From Rhodoferax ferrireducens T118 (GTDB lineage Bacteria; Pseudomonadota; Gammaproteobacteria; Burkholderiales; Burkholderiaceae_C): DNA of 64,000 bases. This document shows positions 1-8,096 of this stretch, piece after piece. The stretch spans positions 124,001 through 188,000 of the forward strand of contig NC_007901.1 of assembly GCF_000013605.1 (NCBI RefSeq), in the 5' to 3' direction. Made by a program: the position numbers and the translations under genes. The notes beneath the pieces are model-generated. The model saw nothing but the letters and a program-made list of their open reading frames with translations. It searched no databases and had not been told where the DNA came from. The number at the start of each line of letters is the position of its first letter. Position 1 is the stretch's first letter.

Positions 1-728
1 ACAAGCCTGTTTTCAACCGTTCTGTCGACCATCACCAGCCTGTCCTTGAGGATGATTTCAACTGCCCGTAGCATTTCGCTGTTGAAAACCAGCTCGGCGC
101 CTTCAAAATTGACCGTGAAGTACAGCGCCCCAGGTATTCGCGGCTTGCTGATCGGTTCGTCGCCGGCGGCGAATCTTTCGAGGATGTGAGTGATCAACGG
201 GTCTTCAAAGTTACCCACGACCGGCACGACCCCTTTGGGCACATCAAGAGGGTACAAGCCGTGCATGTCTCCCTCCACATCGGTGAATTCTTTGAGAGTC
301 CACATGCGATCGAAGTCATCCGCGAAAGGCCCCAGAAGTTCTGGCTTGCGGCCGTCCATCAAGATCAGCAGAAAGCGATCCTTGTCGTCTTCCTGGCTCG
401 TTGACACTACCGCGGTTGCGGGCGCATCAGAAGGCCCAGAAGTCAGCTCGATGTACTTTGCCCATCGCGCGCCAGACGGCAAAGAATTGGCAATTTCGAA
501 CACGTGTGACTCGCCCGGGTACTGTTCAATGTAATTGCCGCTCAGGATCGCGTTTTGCAGGTACATCAAGTCAGCCAGGGTCCGTGACCCGTGGGTGTCA
601 GCAATGCCGCCCAGTGTTTCCACCGAGTCCAGCAATTCGCGCATGAACTGGCGGGCCAGTTCAGAGCGAGAGGCCTGATGCGCCGCCTTGCGCGCAACCT
701 CGCCAACTTGAAGTGATTTTTGATTCAT
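1..728 (-). CDS. Hypothetical protein, C-terminus beyond window edge
   Basis: An open frame runs without a stop from an ATG at 728 to the left edge of the window, giving at least 242 residues. The start follows a short purine-rich stretch, and the protein begins MNQKSLQVGEVARKAAHQ. The sequence is acidic, of mixed composition, with no membrane segment or motif I recognise. A weak hairpin lies just upstream (about 749-792), as for most genes in this part of the window. Function unknown; the frame is convincing because it is long and codon use matches the neighbours. Confidence 0.7.
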   Translation of the reverse strand, partial: MNQKSLQVGEVARKAAHQASRSELARQFMRELLDSVETLGGIADTHGSRTLADLMYLQNAILSGNYIEQYPGESHVFEIANSLPSGARWAKYIELTSGPSDAPATAVVSTSQEDDKDRFLLILMDGRKPELLGPFADDFDRMWTLKEFTDVEGDMHGLYPLDVPKGVVPVVGNFEDPLITHILERFAAGDEPISKPRIPGALYFTVNFEGAELVFNSEMLRAVEIILKDRLVMVDRTVENRL

Positions 729-863
729 AACTTTTGTCCAGAATGAAAAAAGAGTCCCCATGCGCCATCTGTGGAGGCAAAGAGGCTCTCTTGGTTGTTT
801 TTGATGGCTCCCGGTATTTCACCGGGGCTACTTTTCGGGAGGCGCAAGTCCCGACGCTGCGGC

Positions 864-1391
864 TCAATCGCCGTTGGGTTGCGCAAAGTTGACTTCGCTC
901 ATTGCGTAGTCCCGGAATATTCCTTCGATGATCAAGCGCTGCTGGTTGCCCGAGAAATGGACGCTGGCCAAGTCGCCTTGTGTCACGCCAAGAAACGTCT
1001 GAATCGCCAGGCAGCCCGCATTGAGTGCATCTTCTGCGGCCTGAGCAATGGCTTTGTTGAGCCCGACCAGTGCCTTGGCCTGCTCGTGCGTCAGCTGGTA
1101 CTGCTCCGGCGATACAACAAAGCGACCGCATGAACTCAGGTAGGGGTCGTAGATCGCCATGTCATTGATCGCAAAGCTAACTACGGGATGGTCGTCAAGG
1201 TCCACTGCCGGCTGCAAACAATTCGGGAACAGGACAGCAATGTCTTTGGACACGACAGCCGCTTCATTGGCCTGCGTTGTCACGCCTTCCTGGCGCGTGA
1301 CTTCGGCAACCCCTGTGTTGGCGTCGAGAAAGATTTTCAGAGTTGGACCGCGGCTTAGGGGCGCGGCAGAACTGGTTTGGGAAATTTCCAA
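864..1391 (-). CDS. Hypothetical protein, 175 aa
   Basis: A 175-residue soluble protein beginning MEISQTSSAAPLSRGP. It contains several conserved-looking hydrophobic stretches but no catalytic motif that I can name. It is the first gene after the bidirectional terminator at 1667-1711, so it probably heads the transcript that continues into the partial gene at the left edge. A hairpin leader (1415-1457) lies just before the start. Function unknown. Confidence 0.7.
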   Translation of the reverse strand: MEISQTSSAAPLSRGPTLKIFLDANTGVAEVTRQEGVTTQANEAAVVSKDIAVLFPNCLQPAVDLDDHPVVSFAINDMAIYDPYLSSCGRFVVSPEQYQLTHEQAKALVGLNKAIAQAAEDALNAGCLAIQTFLGVTQGDLASVHFSGNQQRLIIEGIFRDYAMSEVNFAQPNGD

Positions 1392-1414
1392 GTGATGGCT
1401 CCAAAATAATGGGA

Positions 1415-1608
1415 ACTCACTTTCCCCATCGGGAAACGAGTTTCCCAGTGGGTGAGTAATTCTGGTCAGTGAAATTGCTTTGCGGCTTCACTGCTGAATC
1501 GAGAGGCCCGCCCAGGAGAGTACAGGGGGGGGAAGTTTGAAATGCCGTTGCTGAATGAGCAAGACGAACGCCAAGATGGCGAGACACGCTGATTCTATCC
1601 AAAATGGC
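1415..1608 (-). promoter_or_regulatory. Structured leader of the 864-1391 gene
   Basis: This is most of a 354-base gene-free stretch (1392-1745). Near the gene is a hairpin with outer arms ACTCAC (1415-1420) and GTGAGT (1452-1457) and an inner perfect stem GGGAAAC-GA-GTTTCCC (1431-1446). Further upstream, 1537-1608 is a second copy of the segment at 14013-14095: a TTGAAAT(G)CC box, a TTGCT..AGCAA hairpin, the string GACGAACGCC, a CGCC..GGCG hairpin and the shared string ATTCTATCCAAA. On the minus strand the last string reads TTTGGATAGAAT and could hold a -10 hexamer (TAGAAT); no convincing -35 is visible. Confidence 0.5.
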
Positions 1609-1666
1609 GGCAAACGACGCACTATTTTTGTGTTCTCCCATTGGGAAATGCCGTGTTTCACCAACG

Positions 1667-1711
1667 AAAAAAGCCCACCGGCAACCTGGTGAGGCTGCAG
1701 TGGGCTTTTTT
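1667..1711. terminator. Bidirectional rho-independent terminator
   Basis: A perfect 12-bp stem, AAAAAAGCCCAC (1667-1678) with GTGGGCTTTTTT (1700-1711), ends in a T run on either strand. It sits 35 bases past the stop of the ligase-like gene and would end that operon. Confidence 0.85.
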
Positions 1712-1745
1712 GTTTTGAAAGTTCGTCAGTTGCCGGGACTATCCG

Positions 1746-2882
1746 TCAGGCGCACTGGCGTCGGTGATAGGCCTCCGGGTCGACATATTCTTCGTCTGGC
1801 ATCGTGCGCGTGACTTGCGACAGCGTGCATTCGTGCCGTTCTACGTCGCTCCGTGGGCTCTTATTGTCGGGATCGTAAACAGAGATGACAAAGGATTTGC
1901 CATTGTCATACATATACTGGACGTCGACTAGGGCATCGACTTCAGGTACTGGCTTGTTCGGAGGAATGGTGACATTGCCTCGGCTCACCAGATCACCTTC
2001 ACTGTTGAGCAAGCCCACTTGCACCGAGCGCTGGACATTTCTGGCCATGACGATACAAGTCGACACTTCACGAAACACGAATTTCAAGCTGTCAGGGCCT
2101 CGACCTTGTGCGTAGACGCCGCGAGCGTTTTTGGCCACGATGCCTTCGAGTCGGATATCTTCGGCCCGCTGCAACAGCGCCTGCTTTTCATCGGCGGTGT
2201 AGTAGCACTCGATGACTCCGAAACTCGGAGTCACATTGGCCACATCGTTCATGCTGTCATACATTTCGAGCAGCTTGGCGAAGCGTCGACGTTGTGGCCA
2301 GCCCCGCATGTCAATGCCTTCGTATTCGAGCAAATCGAAAGCGATGAAGCGATCGCCCACGTGCTCGCCGTTGGCAACGAAATTGCCCAAGGCCTTGAAC
2401 TCGGTGAGCCAGTGGGTGGGAATGGAAACAACCTGCCCCTTCTTGTTGCCGCCGCGTGCGCAGTCACCCTTGATGGACAGCAAACGGTTTTCGCCATTGG
2501 CCTTGACCTGGAAGCACCAGTCATTGTCAAAAATGAGCGCTTTCAGTGCCGCGCGCTGGATCGCGGTCGGCTCTTGCGGAAAGATGCCAAACAGTTCCTT
2601 GCTATCGGTGATGTTCTCGTAGGCGGTGCCGGCCTCCCCTTCCTGATAGTGGCTGTCGCCGTTCTTTTTGCTGTTGACCAGTGACTCAAAGATTTTGAGG
2701 GCTTTGACATAGGCAACCGGCGTTTCAGTTCTCGTTCCGACTTTGAGGGCCTTGCCCCGGCCACCGTGCGCGTAATCAACTGTCCAGCCGTCGTCTTTCT
2801 TGCGAAGGTAGGCATGGTAGACCTTGTCGGCACCGTTGTGCCTGGAATAAAGGGATGTGTTTTTGGCTAGTTCTTCAGTCAT
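1746..2882 (-). CDS. ATP-dependent DNA/RNA ligase-like protein with N-terminal WGR-type domain
   Basis: The 378-residue protein opens with a WGR-like segment (about residues 20-55, with DGWTVDYAHGGRG), a small nucleic-acid-binding module. A covalent nucleotidyltransferase core follows: motif I K127-A-N-G-E-N-R, motif Ia NGEH near 171-174, motif III FIAFDLL near 179-185, motif IV EGIVAK at 246-251 and motif V SLKFVF at 265-270. Classical DNA ligases have KxDG in motif I; the KxNG here is more typical of RNA ligases. The core should form an enzyme-AMP intermediate and seal nicks, but the substrate is open. The start at 2882 is chosen over an upstream in-frame ATG because it follows CGAGAAAAAC directly. 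It is downstream of, and probably co-transcribed with, the methyltransferase gene. Confidence 0.75.
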   Translation of the reverse strand: MTEELAKNTSLYSRHNGADKVYHAYLRKKDDGWTVDYAHGGRGKALKVGTRTETPVAYVKALKIFESLVNSKKNGDSHYQEGEAGTAYENITDSKELFGIFPQEPTAIQRAALKALIFDNDWCFQVKANGENRLLSIKGDCARGGNKKGQVVSIPTHWLTEFKALGNFVANGEHVGDRFIAFDLLEYEGIDMRGWPQRRRFAKLLEMYDSMNDVANVTPSFGVIECYYTADEKQALLQRAEDIRLEGIVAKNARGVYAQGRGPDSLKFVFREVSTCIVMARNVQRSVQVGLLNSEGDLVSRGNVTIPPNKPVPEVDALVDVQYMYDNGKSFVISVYDPDNKSPRSDVERHECTLSQVTRTMPDEEYVDPEAYHRRQCA

Positions 2883-2898
2883 GTTTTTCTCGAAAGGA

Positions 2899-2941
2899 AA
2901 GAGCGCTCCGCACCCAGCAGAAGCTGGTGGATAGCGCTCTT
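2899..2941 (-). promoter_or_regulatory. Leader hairpin before the ligase-like gene
   Basis: A perfect 9-bp outer stem, AAGAGCGCT with AGCGCTCTT, encloses an inner CACCCAGC..GCTGGTG hairpin. It ends about 15 bases before the start codon, between the methyltransferase and ligase-like genes. Without a T run it is more likely an mRNA stability or translation element than a terminator. Confidence 0.55.
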
Positions 2942-2993
2942 GTTGTTGATGATGGCCCGGCCAAATGCCGGGCATGTCAGGTGAACCAGCTCT

Positions 2994-4556
2994 TCAAAAA
3001 AGTGCGGCTTGAACCTGTTGGAGATCCACAGCCTGGGCCACCGGTGGCGCCTTTTTGCTGTTGAGGGGCTTTTTGAGCACCAGCAAGGTGGTTGCAACGT
3101 CGGTACCGGAGGCTTTGAACGCGCCCGCAGGGATGGCAATGACTTTGGCACCAAGCGTCATCAGGTAAGCCTGAAAGGCCTTGGCGGGTTTGGTGTCATG
3201 GGTTTGCCACTGCGTCGACGCGATGGACACCAACACGCCGCCGGGTTTGAGAAACTCCATGGCGTGCCTGATATGGGCCATGTCGCGGCCGCCAGAGAAA
3301 GGAGGGTTCATGGTGATCCGGTCTGCGACCGCTTCGGGTTTGACCGCCAGGAAGTCCTGAGGGCCCTGGAGGTGAAACCCCAGCGCGGTGAGCGTCTTGA
3401 CGTTTTGCGGCATGAGCTCGTAACAAATCACATTGGACTTGCCCACGATCTCGGCCGCAGCCATGGCCAAAGCCCCGTCGCCGGCGTTGGGCTCGATCAC
3501 GACCATGCCCGGCAGGATACCTGCCTCTGCAATGACCTGGCTGGCTAGAGCGGGCTGCGTGGCAAAGAACTCGTAGTCCCTGGCCGTATAGACCTCACCG
3601 GTGGCGGTGAGGGTCTCCAGCATGGGGGTGGGGTCTTCGGCAAAGACGTGGGCCTGTTGCGCGGTCGACCACTGGCCACCTATGGTAGTGAGCAGTTCAT
3701 TGACCTTGGCGTAAAGACGCGGGGGCAACCGTTGCGCGATTTTCACCTTGCAATCGAGCACTGCCAGCCCATTCAAAATGCCTTGCACATCACTGGCAAT
3801 CCGAGTCGGTCGAATGTCGTATTTGCCGGACTTGGCCTTCTGACGCTGGGCGTTTGGGTTCAGCCCCTGACCCACGGGCCAGTTGAATGTCAAAGCGCAA
3901 ATATCCATCGGATGGTTGTTTTCGAACAGCAGCGCCAGCGCCGACCCGCGTGGGTCGTAGTTCAACTTGATGCCGTTGAGGCCCGCCACGTTCCACTCGG
4001 CAAAGCGACTGGCCTGCTCTTCCAGCATGTCGTTGTGGGCCATCATGGCTTTAGTCTCTCGACGGTCGCTAACCCGAGCGCAGTTGAGCTTCCAGTTTTG
4101 GGCAAACTCCAATATCGCAATCGCGGAGGTCTGAATGGATGGGACATCGGTTTCGAATTGCTTGAGGCGCCGTAGCAGTATCCATGCAGCGTCCAACGTC
4201 GAAATTCGGTCAAAGAGAACTTCATCATCCGTTGAATCCAGCGAGATACCTTCAGGAGATCGGCCGCATTCCTTGAGCCCCATGGCTCGCAAGAGAAGGT
4301 GCAGTTCATCGGGAAGGTTCACTGCAGGGCTCACGGTGATTTCAATTTTGTCGCTACGGGTTGTGGCCCAGAGCAAAGGTTCGTCGGAATCGGCGGCGAA
4401 CATCACACGTTTGCCGGGTTCCCCCTCGGCATTGACGGTGCGCAGGCGCTCCGGGTTGTCTTCGTTGAAGGTCCACTCGCACTGAAAGAGACTGCGAATG
4501 GCCAGGATCTGCTCGATGTCGGGCACTTCGCACATAAGCACCAGGTGTTGTTTCAT
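2994..4556 (-). CDS. SAM-dependent DNA methyltransferase-like protein (NPPF type)
   Basis: The 520-residue protein has a class I methyltransferase fold in its C-terminal part: motif I EPNAGDG (residues 355-361) binds S-adenosylmethionine, and NPPF at 417-420 is the amino-methyltransferase motif IV used on adenine or cytosine exocyclic amines. The N-terminal 320 residues match nothing I recognise and could be a target-recognition or partner domain. The start at 4556 follows GGAGAAATACCAA; the longer upstream frame is leader sequence. It lies directly upstream of the ligase-like gene. DNA is the likely substrate, though RNA or protein methylation is not excluded. Confidence 0.75.
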   Translation of the reverse strand: MKQHLVLMCEVPDIEQILAIRSLFQCEWTFNEDNPERLRTVNAEGEPGKRVMFAADSDEPLLWATTRSDKIEITVSPAVNLPDELHLLLRAMGLKECGRSPEGISLDSTDDEVLFDRISTLDAAWILLRRLKQFETDVPSIQTSAIAILEFAQNWKLNCARVSDRRETKAMMAHNDMLEEQASRFAEWNVAGLNGIKLNYDPRGSALALLFENNHPMDICALTFNWPVGQGLNPNAQRQKAKSGKYDIRPTRIASDVQGILNGLAVLDCKVKIAQRLPPRLYAKVNELLTTIGGQWSTAQQAHVFAEDPTPMLETLTATGEVYTARDYEFFATQPALASQVIAEAGILPGMVVIEPNAGDGALAMAAAEIVGKSNVICYELMPQNVKTLTALGFHLQGPQDFLAVKPEAVADRITMNPPFSGGRDMAHIRHAMEFLKPGGVLVSIASTQWQTHDTKPAKAFQAYLMTLGAKVIAIPAGAFKASGTDVATTLLVLKKPLNSKKAPPVAQAVDLQQVQAALF

Positions 4557-5082
4557 TTGGTATTTCTCCGTGAATCGGGAAATACCGCCCCCACAGGGGA
4601 GCGGTACCCCGGTGGTGGTTTGTTCGCCTTGCGCGGCGGTTGCTATTGGGCGACAACGTCGCGCGCAATAGCCAAAAACAAAAAAGCCACCAAAACCCCG
4701 GCGCGTGAGCGCGTTGGTCATGGTGGCCTATTGCGAATCCGAAAATTGTCTTCGGGTTCTTCTTGGGTTCCAGGCAAGCTGGACAGTCGCTAACAAGCAA
4801 CCGATTATTTGAGAGGTGTTTCGTTGAAAGTTAGTCTGCTTGATGCTCTGCTCAAATAAATGAGTTTCAGCACAGAGTAACCACGATCAGCTATTTCATG
4901 ATTTCGGTAGTCTCCTGAGAAACCGTAGAAATCAGGTCCCGAAGGAAATGATTCCTTCGGGAATTTTGACAATGAATTTTGAAATGCCGCAACGAGTGCG
5001 ACGGACTTGACACAAGTGTCGAGAAGGTTTTCAGTTTACCGCATAAAACTGCGTCCAGGCAAGCAAATGAGGCCGTTTCTGC
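4557..5082 (-). promoter_or_regulatory. Long gene-free leader and promoter region of the methyltransferase operon
   Basis: I see no gene in these 526 bases. A plausible minus-strand promoter has -35 TTGCCT (5057-5062) and -10 TAAACT (5033-5038) with an 18-base spacer, just past the stop of the DpdA-like gene. Downstream are a perfect 10-bp stem with a 4-base loop at 4938-4961 (CCCGAAGGAA / TTCCTTCGGG), a TTGAAATGCC box (4974-4983) as in other leaders here, a tract reading GGTGGCTTTTTTG on the minus strand near 4690 that resembles one at 18283-18300, and a TACCGC..GCGGTA hairpin (4583-4606) just before the start. Confidence 0.5.
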
Positions 5083-6147
5083 TTATGCCGCGTGGTGTTC
5101 GCTCAATGCCTGCAAAACAGCCATATCCACCGCATCCGTGCTGTCGGCAATGTAATCGCGACCGAACGTCTTGAGTTGCATGCACAGCATTTCGGCCTGT
5201 TCCCTCGCCATGCGATTGGATTCCCGATAGCCGTGATCTGCCAGCAAATTTTCGGCGTACCAGTTGGCCACCGTCTCGTGCACCACTTGTTCCACCGGCT
5301 TTCTTCGCGGTTTGACATCGTGGTCAATGTGCTCACGCAGAACGCGGTGAACCCAGTCCTTGGGTTCAATGTCCACCTGCTTGGCTTGCCAGTTGATCAT
5401 TGCCGCCGCGCGCATGCTTTGGGTACGTCCCGTCCTGTGCTCCATCCTCATGGCGAAGTCCCAGGCCATGCTATCGATGGAGACGAAGCGATGATGACCG
5501 CCCATTTCCCGCATCGCCCCACTCTTTACACCAAAGAGGTGAAACTGCACGTGTGAGGGAAGCACGCGATCAAGTGCCTCGATGACACTCTCAATACCGT
5601 CGATGCCACCGACGTTGCGCCGGCACACGGACCCGATTCCGACCATGGCGGGCCAGTCCTGTATGGCCAGCATATCGGCGCAGCGCCGGTAGTCCTCCGG
5701 GTACCAGCCTTGAAGGACCGGCATCGGCAGCGGGAGCCCGCGCTTTCTGGCTTCATTGCAGCAGCGCAGGTAGCCCGTTGCGGTTGCTTCCAGCCGCATG
5801 AGGCGTACCACCAGTGAACTGGCCACGGGGGGCTCGACACAGTAGTCCATGGCTGCGTGCCACGCCCATTTGCGTGAGGCCACAAGACTGTAATATTGCT
5901 CTGTCGTCCAGCGGTAATCTCCGTAGCGCACCGCGGCGACATAACCGGCTGAGTCCAGCGCAGCATCGAGATCGGCAGGAATGTTCTGCGCTGCCTTCAA
6001 GTTAAAACCAAAAAACTCTCCCTGATTCGACTTTGCAAATGCGTTTGCAGAGAACAAGACCGGGAGTCCTGCGGCGTAGGCGGCCTGAACAAGGGCGCCT
6101 GAAGGTTGTGGGACGCCAGCGCGCACCACAATGTTTTTGCAATTCAT
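5083..6147 (-). CDS. DpdA-like tRNA-guanine transglycosylase homologue (candidate 7-deazaguanine DNA modification)
   Basis: The 354-residue protein reads like the tRNA-guanine-transglycosylase superfamily branch that includes DpdA, which exchanges guanine for a 7-deazaguanine base in DNA. Visible marks are MDYCVEP with an aspartate at 101, a barrel strand VGIGSVCRR (169-177), FHLFGVKS (202-209) and SIDSMAWD (223-230). The cysteine-rich zinc site typical of bacterial tRNA enzymes is not apparent, which fits the phage/DpdA-like branch. The start at 6147 follows AAAAGGCAACC; the longer frame upstream is structured leader. No preQ0 synthesis gene (queC/D/E, folE) is in the window, so the base would come from the host or from genes outside. 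It is upstream of the methyltransferase and ligase-like genes. The family call is by recall of motifs. Confidence 0.65.
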   Translation of the reverse strand: MNCKNIVVRAGVPQPSGALVQAAYAAGLPVLFSANAFAKSNQGEFFGFNLKAAQNIPADLDAALDSAGYVAAVRYGDYRWTTEQYYSLVASRKWAWHAAMDYCVEPPVASSLVVRLMRLEATATGYLRCCNEARKRGLPLPMPVLQGWYPEDYRRCADMLAIQDWPAMVGIGSVCRRNVGGIDGIESVIEALDRVLPSHVQFHLFGVKSGAMREMGGHHRFVSIDSMAWDFAMRMEHRTGRTQSMRAAAMINWQAKQVDIEPKDWVHRVLREHIDHDVKPRRKPVEQVVHETVANWYAENLLADHGYRESNRMAREQAEMLCMQLKTFGRDYIADSTDAVDMAVLQALSEHHAA

Positions 6148-6357
6148 GGTTGCCTTTTGATGGCAGGCCCTGACCCCATTGGGCGTTTGGGCCCGCGTGG
6201 GTGATTGAAATTCCAGTTCTTCTTTCGAGACTGAAGTGAAGGTCTTGCGACGGATTCCCCAAACGCCCATCAAAGACGCTTGGGGAATCCCCCTGACCTG
6301 ACAGGTCAAGGGGTTCACGTAATCTTCATTCACGCGCCAATTGGGTGGGTGTGAATG
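6148..6357 (-). promoter_or_regulatory. Multi-hairpin leader of the DpdA-like gene
   Basis: Read on the minus strand, this leader has a CATTCAC/GTGAATG hairpin (6327-6333 with 6351-6357), a TGACCT/AGGTCA hairpin (6290-6313), a long GGATTCCCCAA/TTGGGGAATCC hairpin (6252-6290), a small GTC-GCAA-GAC hairpin with a GNRA loop (6242-6251), the box GGAATTTCAA (6204-6213), and a GGCCC..GGGCC hairpin (6166-6193) just before the ribosome binding site. The same order recurs at 10940-11131 with compensatory changes in the stems. The 6358-6389 remainder carries one copy of a 27-base direct repeat. Confidence 0.6.
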
Positions 6358-6362
6358 CTTTG

Positions 6363-6389
6363 TTCAGGCGGCTAAAGCCTGCGGTTTTG
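6363..6389. repeat. 27-base direct repeat, copy 1
   Basis: It matches 7292-7318 at 26 of 27 positions. The two copies bracket the 6390-7094 gene. In this copy the minus strand can be read as a 9-codon ORF, MTKPQALAA-stop, whose ATG overlaps the stop of the 6390-7094 gene (ATGA). In the other copy the same peptide ending forms the C-terminus of the 7293-8018 protein. Confidence 0.75.
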
Positions 6390-7094
6390 TCATGGCAGCG
6401 CCAGCAGGGACATCAAAGCGTTGTAGTCATCCCCGGTGGGGGCCACTTCTCGCGCATTGAGGCTGTTGTCATAGTCGATGATTTGGTCACGCAAGCGTTC
6501 CAAATTTTCGTGCGCCGTCTTGTATTGCCGCCGATCGAGCTCGCCCCCGCACTCTGCAGCCAGTTTCAAGGCTGTGATGGCGTTGGCCAACTCGAACGGG
6601 ACTGGGGGACGACCTGGATCGTCTTTGTTTTCGTTTCCATTGTTTTCTTTAATGGTGGACAGCGCCAAGATCGCTGCCCGTCCTGCCGCTGCCGCATGCG
6701 CCAGCGCCAGCTTCTTGTGCTCTGTGCCACGGTAAGCGCAGTGGCGCAGGACCCGTTTGTGGCGCGGGGCGAACTCTTCGCGAGCGATCCCGCAGATCTC
6801 GTAGCCGGTGAATTGCCAGGGGCGACCCAAGGCCTGAAGCGCCGCGCGTTCCGATACCAGGCACCAGATGGCATCGAGCTTTGCAGCCCGGTCCGTGTGG
6901 TACTTGGCCAGCAAAGCGTGATCAGTCTGGCTCCAGTGCGGAGCCAGCCTTTTGATGATTTGCTTGGCCGGCAGGGTCGTTGGCGAGTTCTTGGCCGTGA
7001 GCCGTCGCGTCCAACCTCTCACCCGCATTGGGGTGTTGTAGGCCGGATGGTCGAGTCCCGCACGCAAAGGTATGGGAGGGTTTTGAATTGACAT
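6390..7094 (-). CDS. Hypothetical protein, 234 aa
   Basis: A basic N-terminal half (MSIQNPPIPLRAG then many Arg/Lys) and an alanine-rich helical middle, followed by an acidic tail. No family recognised. The ATG at 7094 is preferred to a TTG four codons upstream; the ribosome binding site is weak. A strong hairpin (7111-7140) precedes the start. The gene is bracketed by a 27-base direct repeat, which suggests duplication or deletion by recombination around it. Confidence 0.65.
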   Translation of the reverse strand: MSIQNPPIPLRAGLDHPAYNTPMRVRGWTRRLTAKNSPTTLPAKQIIKRLAPHWSQTDHALLAKYHTDRAAKLDAIWCLVSERAALQALGRPWQFTGYEICGIAREEFAPRHKRVLRHCAYRGTEHKKLALAHAAAAGRAAILALSTIKENNGNENKDDPGRPPVPFELANAITALKLAAECGGELDRRQYKTAHENLERLRDQIIDYDNSLNAREVAPTGDDYNALMSLLALP

Positions 7095-7110
7095 CTTAAA
7101 GTCCAAAAAA

Positions 7111-7140
7111 GGGACTCACGCCCCTTCGGGCATGAGTCCC
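7111..7140 (-). promoter_or_regulatory. Leader hairpin before the 6390-7094 gene
   Basis: A perfect 8-bp outer stem GGGACTCA/TGAGTCCC with an inner GCCC..GGGC stem. It ends about 16 bases from the start codon, and the A run on the plus strand (7105-7110) makes it terminator-like for minus-strand transcription. It may thus attenuate read-through from the gene upstream. Confidence 0.55.
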
Positions 7141-7291
7141 GAAGGGTTGATGATGGATTTGCCGCGCAATGGGGCAAACAGGATGGGTCTAGCTGGGAAT
7201 CTCCGGCCCCAACGCCTTCTGATACTTGAAGGTGTATTGGCTTTTGACTTGATTCCAGATGTCCTCGCTTTGAAACAGCGCTCCTTTGTTC

Positions 7292-7318
7292 TTCAGGCGG
7301 CTAATGCCTGCGGTTTTG
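7292..7318. repeat. 27-base direct repeat, copy 2
   Basis: The second copy of the repeat at 6363-6389, with one mismatch. Here it encodes the last residues (KPQALAA) of the 7293-8018 protein. Confidence 0.75.
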
Positions 7319-8018
7319 AGGTCACCACCACGAGGGTGTTGCGCGTGGGTTGCCAGCCCACACCCGTGAAGAACCAGATGTCGTCAAAGGTGAATGCGCC
7401 GTCAATCAGAAACTCGGTCAACACCGACTCGACTAAATCCCATGCAATGGTGTGCAGCCAGCCAGAGATCAGGGTGTCCACACCCGCTGTGACGATCACC
7501 CGCCTGTACTGGCCACCATACGCACCGAAAGGACCGTGTGCTTTCTGGTTGGCACCGGATACCTTCAGCGTCAGCGTCCAGTCCTGGTGGGTGACCACCA
7601 TTTGGTGGGGTCCCCCTGTCCTGCGCTGCCGGAGCATTTCTGCGAGCAGCGATTTGATGCGACTACGGTAAATGTCCATTGTCAAAACATAGCCGATGAA
7701 TACTTCGAAGCTGGTCCTCAGATCTGCCATACGGGTTTCAAATTTCGCCCAGCCTGCAGCAGCCTTGATCTGCATCTCGGAGTCTTCAGCGATGGAGGCA
7801 TCCTCCTTAAGCACTTCCTGTGGGACGCTTATGCCTGAGGTCAGCGCCTCGATGGCGGCCTGTCGGCGTCCTTCTTGCTGATCGCGCCAGGTGTTGGCGG
7901 GAAACCGGTTTTGTTTCAGAAACGACTGCAATTCATCAGCCGTCCAATGGTGCAAGACTTGGGGCCAGAGCCTGCCCAGCAATATCGGGTGCTTCCCGAT
8001 GGTGAGGTCACGTTGCAT
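7293..8018 (-). CDS. Hypothetical protein, 241 aa
   Basis: A soluble protein beginning MQRDLTIGKHPILLGR with a helical middle and a C-terminal half rich in aromatic residues and beta-prone stretches (WTLTLKVSG, YRRVIVTAG, FTGVGWQPT). No family recognised. The start follows AAAGAGAGAATAA. It is downstream of the 8097-8621 gene and shares a transcript with it, because the only clear promoter is at 8789-8817. Confidence 0.7.
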   Translation of the reverse strand: MQRDLTIGKHPILLGRLWPQVLHHWTADELQSFLKQNRFPANTWRDQQEGRRQAAIEALTSGISVPQEVLKEDASIAEDSEMQIKAAAGWAKFETRMADLRTSFEVFIGYVLTMDIYRSRIKSLLAEMLRQRRTGGPHQMVVTHQDWTLTLKVSGANQKAHGPFGAYGGQYRRVIVTAGVDTLISGWLHTIAWDLVESVLTEFLIDGAFTFDDIWFFTGVGWQPTRNTLVVVTSKPQALAA

Positions 8019-8096
8019 TTATTCTCTCTTTTGTTGAGGCCCAAAGAGGTGCGCGACCCCAAAGGGAAAGTGCATCACTCGGGCGATTGATTTCTG

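Noticed and set aside
2019-2684. 221-codon plus-strand frame across the ligase-like gene
   Set aside because: It is antisense to a gene with recognisable motifs and has no ribosome binding site; its codon pattern is the mirror of the real frame.
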